Below, piece after piece: positions 1 through 7,484 of a stretch of DNA of 18,988 nucleotides; the first letter of the stretch is position 1, and the number at the start of each line of letters is the position of its first letter. Made by a program: the position numbers and the translations under genes. This DNA is from CAZYWA01 sp964650975 [NCBI: uncultured bacterium] (GTDB taxonomy: Bacteria; JADJOY01), in contig CAZYWA010000097.1 of NCBI GenBank assembly GCA_964650975.1, forward strand, positions 1 to 18,988, in the 5' to 3' direction. A model generated the notes under the pieces. That model searched no databases, was not told the origin of the DNA, and saw only the letters and a program-made list of their open reading frames with translations.

Positions 1-137
1 GACTCCACGAACGACGGCATGCGCCGCGTGGTGAGAAACTGCTGGAACGTCGACGACCAATCGCTGTCGATCGCGATCAGCACCCCCGCCAGCTTGTCGA
101 CCCGGATGGAAGGGTTCCCACACGTCACGTCCGGCAT
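1..137 (-). CDS. Hypothetical protein, N-terminal part, runs off the left edge
   Basis: An open minus-strand frame starts at an ATG whose first base is 137 and continues past base 1 without a stop, giving about 45 residues that begin MPDVTCGNPSIRVDKL. A good Shine-Dalgarno (GGAGG, 5 nt before the ATG) supports this start. Third codon positions are almost all G or C inside the frame and become mixed upstream of the ATG, as expected if coding begins here. No family is recognised from the fragment. The opposite strand is also open (19-237, plus) and shares third positions with this frame, so composition alone cannot choose; the ribosome-binding site and the composition break at 137 favour the minus strand. 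It would be divergent from the radical SAM gene. Confidence 0.4.
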   Translation of the reverse strand, partial: MPDVTCGNPSIRVDKLAGVLIAIDSDWSSTFQQFLTTRRMPSFVE

Positions 138-363
138 GTTGGCCTCCACTGCGATGGTTCTGGCGCTCGCCCACACGATACCGCTCTCTTGTGACGATGT
201 CGTGTCGCCTAAGATTCGAGGCCCCAGGCTTCCGTAAACGTCCGATCTCGACCATCCTGTTTGTCATCGTCCATTCATCATCCGCGCGCAGCATCGTTGT
301 TTTCCGGTGACTGCAACGCGCTGGTACCGCTGACCGAGCGGGCACGCGAGCGAGGCCACCCGC
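138..363. other. Divergent intergenic region, less GC-rich
   Basis: This stretch lies between the edge gene and the radical SAM gene and is visibly less GC-rich than the rest of the window. It should hold promoters for both directions. A weak plus-strand pair (TTGTGA at 189-194, TAAGAT at 210-215) has only a 15-nt spacer, so it is not claimed. No repeat or RNA gene is seen. Confidence 0.4.
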
Positions 364-1899
364 ATGCGCTGCTTCCTCGTCTACGTTCGAGATGAGAACT
401 ACTACCGTCTGCTTCCCGACCGTTTCTCGCGTCGCAAGTTCGGCGGGCGGGTGCCGGTCATGGCGTTTCCGCCGCTCGGCATCCAGACGCTGGCGCCGGT
501 CCTGAGGCAGCGCGACCACCAGGTACGGCTCTTCGACACCGCGCACCCGGACATGAAGCCGGACGCGATCGCGCGCGCCGTCGAGGAGGAGCGCCCCGAC
601 GTCATCGCGCTGTCGTTTCTTTCGACCACGTCGTACCCGTCCACCAAGCAGGTGGCGGCGCGGATGAAGCAGGCGGCGCCGCACATCCCGGTGATCCTGG
701 GGGGCGCCTTCGCCACCATGAACGCGCCGCACATCCTCGCCGACTGCCCGCACGCCGACGCCGTCGGCCGCGGCGAGGGCGAGGAGCTCTTGCCCGATTA
801 CCTGGCGAACCTGAGCAAGCCCGAGGACGTGCTCGGGCTCAGCTGGCGGCGCGGCGCCGAGATCGTGAACAACCCCGACGCGCCGATCTTGAAGGACCTC
901 GACCGCTACCCGTACCCCGACCGCGACAGCATCCCCATCGAGTACATCGAGTCGATGCCGCTCGACGTGCCCGCCGTGCTGTCCCTCGACCGCTTCTGCA
1001 CCATGCAGACCTCACGCGGTTGCCCGTATCCCTGCATCTACTGCGACATCCCGGCGCTCGCCGACGGCAAGTGGCGCTCGCGCTCGCCCGAGCACGTGCT
1101 GGGCGAGATGCAGCAGCTCGACGACCAGGGCTATCGCTCGGTGTATCTCACCGACGATCACTTCCTGCTCAAGCGGAAGCGCATCGAAGCGATCTGCCAG
1201 GGAATGATCGATCGCAAGCTGAGCCTGCGCTGGGGCTGCGAGGGCCGCGTCGACTCGGTGGCGGTGGATCAGTTCCCGCTCATGGCCAAGGCCAAGTGCT
1301 CGATGCTCGCGTTCGGCGTCGAGGCCGGCACCCAGAAGGTGCTCGACCGGCTCAAGAAGGGTCAGAAGCTGGGCCAGATCGAGTACGCGGTGAAGAAGGC
1401 CAAGAAGGACGGCATCGGCTCGGCGCACGGTTTTTTCCTGATCGGCGCGCCCAACGAGACCGCCGACGACGTGCTCGAGAGCTTCCGCTTCGCGGCCCGG
1501 CTCGAGCTCGACACCTTCGGCTTCAACCGGCTCTGCGCCTACCGCGGGACACCGCTCTGGCAGGAGTACGTCGAGCGCGGCATCATCGACGACGACGCGG
1601 ACTGGAACAAATGGTTCAAGTGCTCGGACATCGATCCCACGATCCTGCCCAGCGAAGAGCTCAATCAGCTGCGCATGCAGGGCTACGTGCTGCTCTTCAA
1701 GGAGCGGATCGTGAAGCGCCCGTGGGCCACCTTCAAGCTCTTGCGCACGCTGAGCCGGCACATGTCGATGAAGGATCTCTACACGTTGCTGGCGAGCCCG
1801 TTCCGGAAGCGCGCGCTCACCAAGGCGCCCGATCTGCCGGTCAAGATGCTCGACGCGGGCCTCACCGCCCCGCCCCGCGGCGCGATGGCCCTGGCCTGA
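364..1899 (+). CDS. B12-binding-domain radical SAM protein
   Basis: This 511-residue protein has the layout of B12-dependent (class B type) radical SAM enzymes. Residues about 30-150 look like a cobalamin-binding Rossmann domain, with a GGAFATMN stretch followed by GRGEGEELLP. The radical SAM barrel follows, and its iron-sulfur cysteines form CPYPCIYC (C220, C224, C227). Downstream are FGVEAGTQKVLDRLKKG and HGFFLIGAPNET, which are typical SAM-binding and barrel strands of this family. Residues about 420-511 form a helical tail. Such enzymes use cobalamin, an iron-sulfur cluster and S-adenosylmethionine for methylations or ring-forming reactions on lipids, tetrapyrroles or natural products. 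The substrate here cannot be told, and no pathway genes are adjacent. The ATG start has a GAGG 8 nt upstream. The gene is monocistronic as seen and converges on the kinase gene, with a hairpin between them. Confidence 0.93.
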   Translation: MRCFLVYVRDENYYRLLPDRFSRRKFGGRVPVMAFPPLGIQTLAPVLRQRDHQVRLFDTAHPDMKPDAIARAVEEERPDVIALSFLSTTSYPSTKQVAARMKQAAPHIPVILGGAFATMNAPHILADCPHADAVGRGEGEELLPDYLANLSKPEDVLGLSWRRGAEIVNNPDAPILKDLDRYPYPDRDSIPIEYIESMPLDVPAVLSLDRFCTMQTSRGCPYPCIYCDIPALADGKWRSRSPEHVLGEMQQLDDQGYRSVYLTDDHFLLKRKRIEAICQGMIDRKLSLRWGCEGRVDSVAVDQFPLMAKAKCSMLAFGVEAGTQKVLDRLKKGQKLGQIEYAVKKAKKDGIGSAHGFFLIGAPNETADDVLESFRFAARLELDTFGFNRLCAYRGTPLWQEYVERGIIDDDADWNKWFKCSDIDPTILPSEELNQLRMQGYVLLFKERIVKRPWATFKLLRTLSRHMSMKDLYTLLASPFRKRALTKAPDLPVKMLDAGLTAPPRGAMALA

Positions 1900-1908
1900 C
1901 GTGTCTTC

Positions 1909-1975
1909 GCGGGAGGCTGTTCCAGCCCCCCGCCCCGCAAAAAGTGCGATTTTTGCGGGGCCCCACCCCCGAGTC
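1909..1975. repeat. C/G-rich repeat family 2, copy A, with terminator-like hairpin
   Basis: The segment holds G-rich then C-rich halves, followed by a perfect 11-bp inverted repeat: CCCCGCAAAAA at 1934-1944, loop GTGCGA, TTTTTGCGGGG at 1951-1961. The loop and 3' side (GTGCGATTTTT, then CGG, GGCCC and ACCCCCG) recur after the tRNA gene at 17755-17776. The element sits between two convergent stop codons, and its A/T tract would give a U-run in either direction, so it probably terminates both transcripts. Confidence 0.7.
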
Positions 1976-1979
1976 GGCT

Positions 1980-2022
1980 CGCGTGGCTCGCCGCGCGCCT
2001 GCGGCGCGGGCCACTCGCGGAG
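1980..2022. terminator. Imperfect long hairpin between convergent genes
   Basis: The sequence folds as CGCGTGGC...GCCACTCGCG around an inner CCGCGC...GCGCGG stem with a short loop. It lies a few bases past the kinase stop codon, which is at 2038-2040 on the minus strand. It probably acts with the 1934-1961 hairpin to separate the two convergent transcripts. The terminator role is inferred from position and fold. Confidence 0.4.
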
Positions 2023-2037
2023 ACCTTTAAGTCGGAA

Positions 2038-3663
2038 TCAACCCCGGCGCGCGGCGCCGGGGTCGGGGGCGGTGCGCTCGAACGCCTGGCGCACGGCGGA
2101 CTTGAGCTCGTCGACGACGATCGGTTTTCGCGCGAAAGTCGCGGCGTCGAGGAACGTGACCACCTTGCCGTCCGACTCGGCGCTCGACACCAGGATCAGC
2201 GGCGTCCCCGCGGTGCGCGGAGAGTTGCGCAGGATCTGGATGGCCTCGAGCCCGTCGACGGTGGGCAGGTCGGCGGCCACCACGATCAGGTCGGCGCGCG
2301 CGCCCAGCGCCACCTCGATCAGCCGGTAACCGTCGTCGATCCAGCGCACGTCGAAGCGCTCGGCCATCAGCACTTCCTGGATCCGCCCGGCTTCCTCCGG
2401 ATCCTTCTCGCCGACCAGGGCGCGGCGCCTCCAGGTGCGGCGACGTACCCGCAGCACCGCGTTGCGGTGCTCGGTGAGGGCCTCGTGCAGCGCGCCGGCG
2501 TCGGCGAAGCGATCGGCCGGATCGAGCGCCAGGCAGCGGCTCACGATCGCGTCGAGCCCCTCGCTCACGTCGGGGTTCACGCTGCGCAGCGACGCGGACT
2601 CCCGCGAGCGCTGCCGCGCCAGGATCCCGGGAATGTCCTCGCTGCCCTGGAAATCGTGGCCGGTGAGGGCGCGGAACATCACGCAGCCCAGCGCATAGAG
2701 GTCGGTTCGCGGCGAGGCCGTGGCTCCCACCAGCTGCTCGGGCGGACTGTAGATGGGCGTTCCCACGAACGTGCCGGGCTGGGTGAGCCGCATCTCGAGC
2801 CGCGCCCGCGCGATCCCGAAATCGAGCACCTTGGCGCGGCCGTCGGGCGTCACGATCACGTTCGAGGGTTTGAGGTCGCGGTGCACGATCTCCAGCCGGT
2901 GCGCGGCCGCGAGACCCTCGGTCACGTCGAGCGCCAGGCCCACCACCTCGTCCTCGGGGATCAGGCTCCGCTCGAAGAGCATCCGCGACATCGGCATGCC
3001 CTCGACGTATTCCATGCTGATGCACGGAAACCCGTGGAAGAGGCCGCTCGCGAGCACCTTCACCACGCGGTCGCTCAGGATGCGGCGCACCAGCTCGGCC
3101 TCGCGGCTGAGCCGCGCCACGAACTCCTCGTCGGCCGCCACGTGCGGCTTCAGCACCTTGAGCGCCACGATCTTGTCGAGCTCGCGGTCGCGGGCGCGGA
3201 ACACGTCGCTGGTGGCGCCGGTGCCGAGCAGGTTCAGGATGTCGTAGCGCCCGGCGCCGTCGTCGCCCTCGAGACGCCGGCCGGTGCGATCGCCGAAGTA
3301 CTGGGTACGCAGCGTGCTCGCCAGCACCAGTCCGCGGATGCGGGCCAGCACCTCGGGCTCCGAGCCGGAGAAATGCACCGCGAAGCCGCGCGCGTGCGCG
3401 TCCGGGCCGGGAGTGGTGGCCGAGCGCACCACGTCGCCGCGCACCACCAGCGTCTCCTCGGAGCTGACGCCCTCGACGCGCAGCTTGAGCTCGACGCTCG
3501 CTCCCATCGGCACCTCGTGGTGGGTGACCACGAAGATGCCGGTGGTGCTCAGGTCGTAAGCCTCGCCGACGCCGAAGTCGTCGTCGGCGCGAAACGCGAC
3601 CAGCGCGCGCACGAACGCGCGCGGCGCTGGAGACTTCGACGGATCGATGGGGGGCGGAGTCAC
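2038..3663 (-). CDS. PilZ-domain Ser/Thr protein kinase with C-terminal pseudo-receiver
   Basis: Numbering is for the 541-residue form from the GTG at 3663. Residues about 15-110 form a PilZ-type domain (basic RAFVRALVAFR, then DLSTTGIFV), a fold that often binds cyclic di-GMP. Residues 140-400 are a complete Hanks-type kinase: GTGATSDVF P-loop, K169 in VALKVLK, catalytic HRDLKPSN with D263, DFG 281-283 and SPPEQ. Residues 415-530 align with response-regulator receivers, but the phospho-acceptor position is A463 and the acidic pocket is degraded (GEKDPEE). The switch Ser in LVSS and K513 in KPI remain. No transmembrane segment is seen, so the protein is probably cytoplasmic. Start: the frame stays open to a GTG at 3783, but that extension translates a dispersed repeat and is unlikely to be native. 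No good ribosome-binding site is visible for any start. The gene stands alone. Confidence 0.92.
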   Translation of the reverse strand: MTPPPIDPSKSPAPRAFVRALVAFRADDDFGVGEAYDLSTTGIFVVTHHEVPMGASVELKLRVEGVSSEETLVVRGDVVRSATTPGPDAHARGFAVHFSGSEPEVLARIRGLVLASTLRTQYFGDRTGRRLEGDDGAGRYDILNLLGTGATSDVFRARDRELDKIVALKVLKPHVAADEEFVARLSREAELVRRILSDRVVKVLASGLFHGFPCISMEYVEGMPMSRMLFERSLIPEDEVVGLALDVTEGLAAAHRLEIVHRDLKPSNVIVTPDGRAKVLDFGIARARLEMRLTQPGTFVGTPIYSPPEQLVGATASPRTDLYALGCVMFRALTGHDFQGSEDIPGILARQRSRESASLRSVNPDVSEGLDAIVSRCLALDPADRFADAGALHEALTEHRNAVLRVRRRTWRRRALVGEKDPEEAGRIQEVLMAERFDVRWIDDGYRLIEVALGARADLIVVAADLPTVDGLEAIQILRNSPRTAGTPLILVSSAESDGKVVTFLDAATFARKPIVVDELKSAVRQAFERTAPDPGAARRG

Positions 3664-3747
3664 GCGACCGAGATCGAGAACCGAGGCGGGAGAGCGGACT
3701 ATCCCGCATCTCGTGGGAACCGACAACCGATGCGGCGCGCTGTTCTG

Positions 3748-3824
3748 GGAGGGCTGCGGTCCCTCGCAGCCGCAGCGTTGCACCGCGATCGATCGCCGCG
3801 GACGGGAGGGACGGCGTCCCTGCG
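3748..3824. repeat. REP-like palindrome family 1, inverted pair
   Basis: A forward unit (3748-3777, GGAGGGCTGCGG-TCCCTCGCAGCC-GCAGCG) is followed by a diverged reverse unit (3795-3824), with CGATCGATCG between them. The forward unit folds into GGCTGCG / GTCCCT / CGCAGCC, a perfect 7-bp stem with a 6-nt loop. The pair lies upstream of both the kinase and the YbjQ-family gene. Confidence 0.85.
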
Positions 3825-3901
3825 GCTGGCGCCGTCACGAGCGTTGCGGCGCGGTGCGGGCGGCTGCTAGCTTTCGGCGCACTCGTCCACGGAGGCCTCC
3901 C

Positions 3902-4255
3902 ATGCGACAAGCGCGCGCTCACCGCATTCCGATCGTCACCACGTTCGCGCCGCCGCCCGGGACCGAGGTGGCGGAGATCATCGGACCTTGCTGGGGCATC
4001 ACGGTGCGCTCGCGCAGCGTCGTGGGCACGGCCTGCGCCGGCTGCCAGCAGTTCTTCGGCGGCGAGATCTCGGCGCTCACGACTCTCGCCTCGGACACCC
4101 GCAACGAGGCGATGGACCGGCTCGAGCAGCACGCCATCGAGGTCGGCGCCAACGCCGTGCTCGGGATGCGATTCGACTCGGGCGAGCTGATGCAGAACAC
4201 CAACGAGATCATCGCCTACGGCACCGCGGTCAAGCTCAAGCCGCTCAGCCGCTGA
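3902..4255 (+). CDS. YbjQ (UPF0145) family protein
   Basis: The 117-residue product matches the YbjQ family, also described as a putative heavy-metal-binding domain. Recognisable parts are the N-terminal strand IPIVTTFAPPPG, the loop around GITVRSRSVVG, then a helix rich in charged residues (DTRNEAMDRLEQHAIEVGANAVLGMRFDS) and a final strand EIIAYGTAVKLKP. Length is close to the family norm of about 105-120 residues. Three cysteines (C30, C45, C48) are present; whether they bind metal is unknown. The ATG has a strong ribosome-binding site (GGAGG, 6 nt upstream). The family is thought to form small oligomers, but its biological role is not settled. The next gene begins 13 bases after the stop, so the two are probably cotranscribed. 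Confidence 0.88.
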   Translation: MRQARAHRIPIVTTFAPPPGTEVAEIIGPCWGITVRSRSVVGTACAGCQQFFGGEISALTTLASDTRNEAMDRLEQHAIEVGANAVLGMRFDSGELMQNTNEIIAYGTAVKLKPLSR

Positions 4256-4268
4256 AACGAGCCGGCGC

Positions 4269-4874
4269 ATGGCAGGTCCGGCTTCACCGATCTCGCGCGG
4301 CGCCGCGCGGCGGCTCGATCGCCTGAGCCGCGGTGCGCACCTCTTTCACCGCCACGCGCACCACCCGCTCTGCGACGAGTACGCGAGCGAGGTCATCCGC
4401 GTCGGCCGGCGCGTCCGGCTTTGCCGCGGCTGCACGCTGGTGGCGCTCGGCGGCCTGGGCGGCGTCGCGGCCGCGCCGGTGCTTCCGATTCCGAGCTGGG
4501 TGGGCGCCGCGATCGCGTGCGTCGCCGCCGGAGCGGTCGTGTGGTTCTCGTTCGGGCCGCTCGGTCGCTTGCCGGGCGTGCGGCTCCACGGCAAGTGGGT
4601 GACGCGGGTGGCGCCCGCAGCGGCGCTCGCGTTCGCGGCCGTGAGCGGGCTCCGTTCGCTGAGCGTGGCTGGCGCCGTCGTGGCGTTTGCAGCGCTCGCG
4701 ATCATCGCATTGCTGCGCGCCGCCTATCGCGCGCGCACGCCCGATCGCACGCCGTGCGAGAGGTGCCCAGAGCGAACCGCTCCCGTGGCCTGCCGCGGGC
4801 TCGCCCCGATCGTCCGCCGCGAGCGCGCGTTTCAGCGCCGCGCCCGCACGATCCTGGCTGCCGCTGGCGCTTGA
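4269..4874 (+). CDS. Predicted membrane protein with Cys/His-rich termini
   Basis: The product has 201 residues. An N-terminal segment rich in His and Cys (HLFHRHAHHPLC, then LCRGC; C35, C52, C55) precedes four likely membrane helices at about 56-73, 76-94, 113-128 and 131-152. A second Cys cluster follows (CERCPERTAPVAC; C163, C166, C175). The arrangement resembles small membrane proteins with cytoplasmic zinc-ribbon-like motifs, distantly recalling DUF2085-type proteins, but I cannot name the family. The start codon lies 13 bases after the YbjQ-family stop and has only a weak ribosome-binding site, which suggests translational dependence on the upstream gene. The gene ends just before the repeat pair separating it from the convergent DUF4105-like gene. 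Confidence 0.7.
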   Translation: MAGPASPISRGAARRLDRLSRGAHLFHRHAHHPLCDEYASEVIRVGRRVRLCRGCTLVALGGLGGVAAAPVLPIPSWVGAAIACVAAGAVVWFSFGPLGRLPGVRLHGKWVTRVAPAAALAFAAVSGLRSLSVAGAVVAFAALAIIALLRAAYRARTPDRTPCERCPERTAPVACRGLAPIVRRERAFQRRARTILAAAGA

Positions 4875-4897
4875 TCTCGATTGGTGAGGCGGCGCGT

Positions 4898-4994
4898 ATC
4901 GAGCGCTGCGGACGCGAGGGACCGCGTCCCTCCGACCGCTCGATGCCGACTCATCCGGAGGGCTGCGGTCCCTCGCAGCCACAGCGCTCGATCG
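4898..4994. repeat. REP-like palindrome family 1, inverted pair between convergent genes
   Basis: A reverse unit (4898-4933) and a forward unit (4957-4994) face each other between two stop codons. Read in the forward sense, the first unit has the stem GGACGCG / CGCGTCC where the second has GGCTGCG / CGCAGCC. Both arms change together, which keeps seven base pairs. The outer flanks end in CTCGAT-type sequence. The pair may act as a bidirectional transcription barrier. Confidence 0.88.
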
Positions 4995-4998
4995 TGGA

Positions 4999-6942
4999 TC
5001 AGCCGTTCCAGCTCTGCCAGTCGCGGGGCAGAAGCTCGTACGAGCCCTTGCGGACGTTCACGAACACCAGCTCGGGAATGCTGAAGAGGACCCCGTCGAG
5101 CCCGCCGGTGACCAGCCGTCCGCCGTCGAACGGCGACGTGAGCACTCCGGCCGCCGTCGCCGCGACGCCCACGGCCACGTTCACCGCGCCCAGCACCGGC
5201 CGCGCGGGCCAGGCGCCGGTGGTGAAGAAGAGAAACGGCTCGTCGCCGCGTCCGTGGCGATAGATCCGCGACGTGAGCACGTTCGACTCGGTCAGCGCCT
5301 CCACCCAGCCGCTCTCGTCGTTCGCGAGGCGTGCCAGGTGGTACTCGCGGAACGACGGCAGAACGGTGTCCTCCACGACCGGCAGCGACGTGGCGATGCT
5401 GTCCGCGGAGCGATACGGCACGAAGTTGCCGCGCTGGTCCGGATCGAGCGCCGCGGGCGGCGCGGTTCCGTTGCCGCCCATGGCACCGTCGATGAGCCGC
5501 AAGAGCTCGGTGGCGCAGTTCCGCGTCACCAGGTCGTAGTGAAACTCGTGCGCGAGGCTCGTGGCGGATTCGTCGCGCTCGGTGGCCGTCGCGGCCGCGA
5601 GCGCCGCGCGCTCGCCCTCGGCGATCCGCGGCACGGGTAGCTCCGGCGGCCAGGCCGCACGCATCGGCAGCGGCACCTCGGGCGGGCGCCGGATCGCGGT
5701 GCCGAGGTCGCGCGCGCGCGCCGCTTCGGCCTCGAAGCTCGCCGTCAGCTCGAGCCGGCTCACGTCGCTCTCGACCAGCGAGTCCGCGCGCGCGAAGCGA
5801 GCGCGCGCGTCGCTCAAGTCGGCGCGCCGCTCGCGCACGATCGCGTCGAGCGCGGCGCTCTGCCGGCGGATGGCGGCGGCGGGGAGCAGCGGGTCGTCGG
5901 AGGAAAACACGTCGAGCGTGCGCAACCGGCCGCTCGCGAGCGACGAATAGATCGCCAGGAGGCGCGCCATCCCGATCAGGAGCGGCACGCCCCAGTCGCT
6001 GCGGCGCGATTCGAGCAACTGGGGAAGCGTCTCGATCAGGCGCGCGCGCCAATCGCCGAGCCGGCGGCGCTCGGAGTCGTCGAGCGCGGCGAGAGAAGCG
6101 CCGGATTCGACGACTCTCGCTTGGTCGAGTGAGCGAGGGTGGAGCAGCAGATCGATCGCAGTCCAGCCGGCGGCCAGGTCGCGATAGCGGTCGACCAGGC
6201 CCACGAAGCGGACGCCATTGCCAGGAGCCGAGTCGCCCGGTGCGGCCGCGAGGGACCGCAGCCCTCCGGATGGCGCCGCGGGGAACGCGATCGAAAGCGA
6301 TGCGGTCTGGAGGGACGCAGTCTCTTGCGTCCGCAGCGCTCGATCGGGCTGGGACGCGGCCGTTCCGAGCTCCTCGGCGTCCGGACGCAACGCCTCGATC
6401 TCGTCCCGCACCGCGGCTGCGCGTTGCGCCAGATGAACCGCACCGAATCGCGCGTCGACCCGCGCCCGCAGCTCCGCCAGCGCCGGCGGCTCGCCCGCCG
6501 CATCTCCCCACGCGAAGTACGCCGCACCCGGAATCCCGAGCTTCTCGGGCAGACGCGAGCCGTCCAGAAAGTCCGCGTCCGCCGCCAGCGAATCGAACCG
6601 GTCGAAGGCCCGCGACTCGCGGAACAGCTCGTCCTCGAACGCGTCGCGGACGCGCTCCTCGCCGCCGTCCGAGAGCGCGACGCGCAGCATTCGCATCGAG
6701 CGATTCTCGAGCGCCCGGTAGCTCCACTCGAACGCGTCCGAAGCCGCGCGGTGGAGCCGGATCACGCCGCCCGCGTGATGCTGGAAGTGATAGGTCGAGT
6801 CGCCGAGCCGGAGCGCCACGTGGCCGCCGCTCGACGAGCCCGAGTTGGGCTCCACGTAGAGGTACTCGAACGCGGCCGCGCGCGCCGGCGCGAGCGCCAG
6901 CGCGGCCGCGCATGCCGCACCGATCGCCGCCGCCGCGGCCAT
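4999..6942 (-). CDS. DUF4105-like exported protein with permuted papain-type His...Cys motifs
   Basis: The 647-residue product starts with a signal peptide (residues 1-24, Ala-rich, ending ARAAA). The segment SGGHVALRLGDSTYHF (H41) and the later YDLVTRNCATELLRL (C476) fit the His-then-Cys order of circularly permuted NlpC/P60-like folds, as in the DUF4105/Lnb_N family. About 435 residues separate them; much of this (roughly 290-415) is helical and charged, possibly coiled coil. The C-terminal 150 residues include hydrophobic stretches around 583-602 that could touch a membrane. It probably acts in the periplasm or cell envelope on a peptide or amide bond, but the substrate is unknown. Residues about 199-235 are encoded by an inverted pair of dispersed repeats. 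The ATG at 6942 is directly preceded by a GTG with a GGAG 9 nt upstream; either could be used. The gene follows the lipoprotein gene by 23 bases, in one operon. Confidence 0.85.
   Translation of the reverse strand: MAAAAAIGAACAAALALAPARAAAFEYLYVEPNSGSSSGGHVALRLGDSTYHFQHHAGGVIRLHRAASDAFEWSYRALENRSMRMLRVALSDGGEERVRDAFEDELFRESRAFDRFDSLAADADFLDGSRLPEKLGIPGAAYFAWGDAAGEPPALAELRARVDARFGAVHLAQRAAAVRDEIEALRPDAEELGTAASQPDRALRTQETASLQTASLSIAFPAAPSGGLRSLAAAPGDSAPGNGVRFVGLVDRYRDLAAGWTAIDLLLHPRSLDQARVVESGASLAALDDSERRRLGDWRARLIETLPQLLESRRSDWGVPLLIGMARLLAIYSSLASGRLRTLDVFSSDDPLLPAAAIRRQSAALDAIVRERRADLSDARARFARADSLVESDVSRLELTASFEAEAARARDLGTAIRRPPEVPLPMRAAWPPELPVPRIAEGERAALAAATATERDESATSLAHEFHYDLVTRNCATELLRLIDGAMGGNGTAPPAALDPDQRGNFVPYRSADSIATSLPVVEDTVLPSFREYHLARLANDESGWVEALTESNVLTSRIYRHGRGDEPFLFFTTGAWPARPVLGAVNVAVGVAATAAGVLTSPFDGGRLVTGGLDGVLFSIPELVFVNVRKGSYELLPRDWQSWNG
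6239..6346. repeat. REP-like palindrome family 1, inverted pair inside a coding region
   Basis: A reverse unit (6239-6269) and a forward unit (6309-6346) occur within the DUF4105-like gene. The forward unit has the stem GGACGCA / TGCGTCC, a covarying variant of the family stem. The span is 108 bp, a multiple of three, and is open in the host frame. It adds about 36 residues (RALRTQETAS ... GGLRSLAAA) in the region between the His and Cys motifs. Confidence 0.85.
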
Positions 6943-6965
6943 CACGCGGCGACGCTCCGGTCGCG

Positions 6966-7397
6966 TCAGTGGCCGTAACCCTTGTGGATCCACACCACTT
7001 GCTCCGGCGTCGGGGCGAGCACCTGCACGAAGGCTTCCATCTCGGTCTTGTTGTAGTCGGCGCGGTTCAGGCCCTGGCCGATTCCCACGTACGTGGCCTC
7101 GTTCACTTCCCAGTTGCTGATGCCGTGCTTCGCCGCGATGCGCCCCAGCTCGCCACGCAGCGATTGCGCCGTGCCACCGGCTTTCACGTGCGACTTGGTG
7201 AAGTCGCGCACCTCCGCGCGGTACGCGATCTCGGGGCTGCTCGACGCCGACCACGATGTGATCGGGCTCGACACGAAATCGGAGATCGAGGCCGAGCTGT
7301 CGGACAACGACTCGCAGCCGGCGAGCGCCGCGATCGCGACGATCGACACCAGCGCCAGGCCCAGCCGAACCACACGGTTGCCACGTTCGAGGCTCAC
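6966..7397 (-). CDS. Putative lipoprotein
   Basis: The product has 143 residues. Its N-terminus has basic residues, a hydrophobic core and a lipobox (ALAGC, Cys at about residue 28), so it should be lipidated after signal peptidase II cleavage and anchored to the envelope. A Ser-rich spacer follows (SLSDSSASISDF), then a conserved-looking domain with YRAEVRDFTKSHVKAGG, GRIAAKHGISNWEVNEATYVGIGQGLNRA and a C-terminal VWIHKGYGH. I recognise the pattern of a small proteobacterial lipoprotein family but cannot give it an established function. The GTG start at 7397 is supported by an AGGAG 6 nt upstream. It is the first gene of an operon with the DUF4105-like gene and is divergent from the VIT/VWA genes, which suggests a shared envelope role. 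Confidence 0.82.
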   Translation of the reverse strand: MSLERGNRVVRLGLALVSIVAIAALAGCESLSDSSASISDFVSSPITSWSASSSPEIAYRAEVRDFTKSHVKAGGTAQSLRGELGRIAAKHGISNWEVNEATYVGIGQGLNRADYNKTEMEAFVQVLAPTPEQVVWIHKGYGH

Positions 7398-7484
7398 TTA
7401 GAGCTCCTTTCGATGTGCCGTCTCGCCGAGGACGCGGACGACGGGGCTTTTCCGCCGGGAAGTCTATCCGGGCGCGCCCGGCTC

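Noticed and set aside
19-237. Plus-strand 72-codon frame with a TolA-like CWNVDD segment
   Set aside because: The resemblance stops after a few residues, codon bias decays in its second half and no ribosome-binding site precedes it.
2467-3870. Plus-strand frame opposite the kinase
   Set aside because: All kinase, PilZ and receiver motifs are on the minus strand; the plus frame shows low-complexity His/Arg/Ala sequence.
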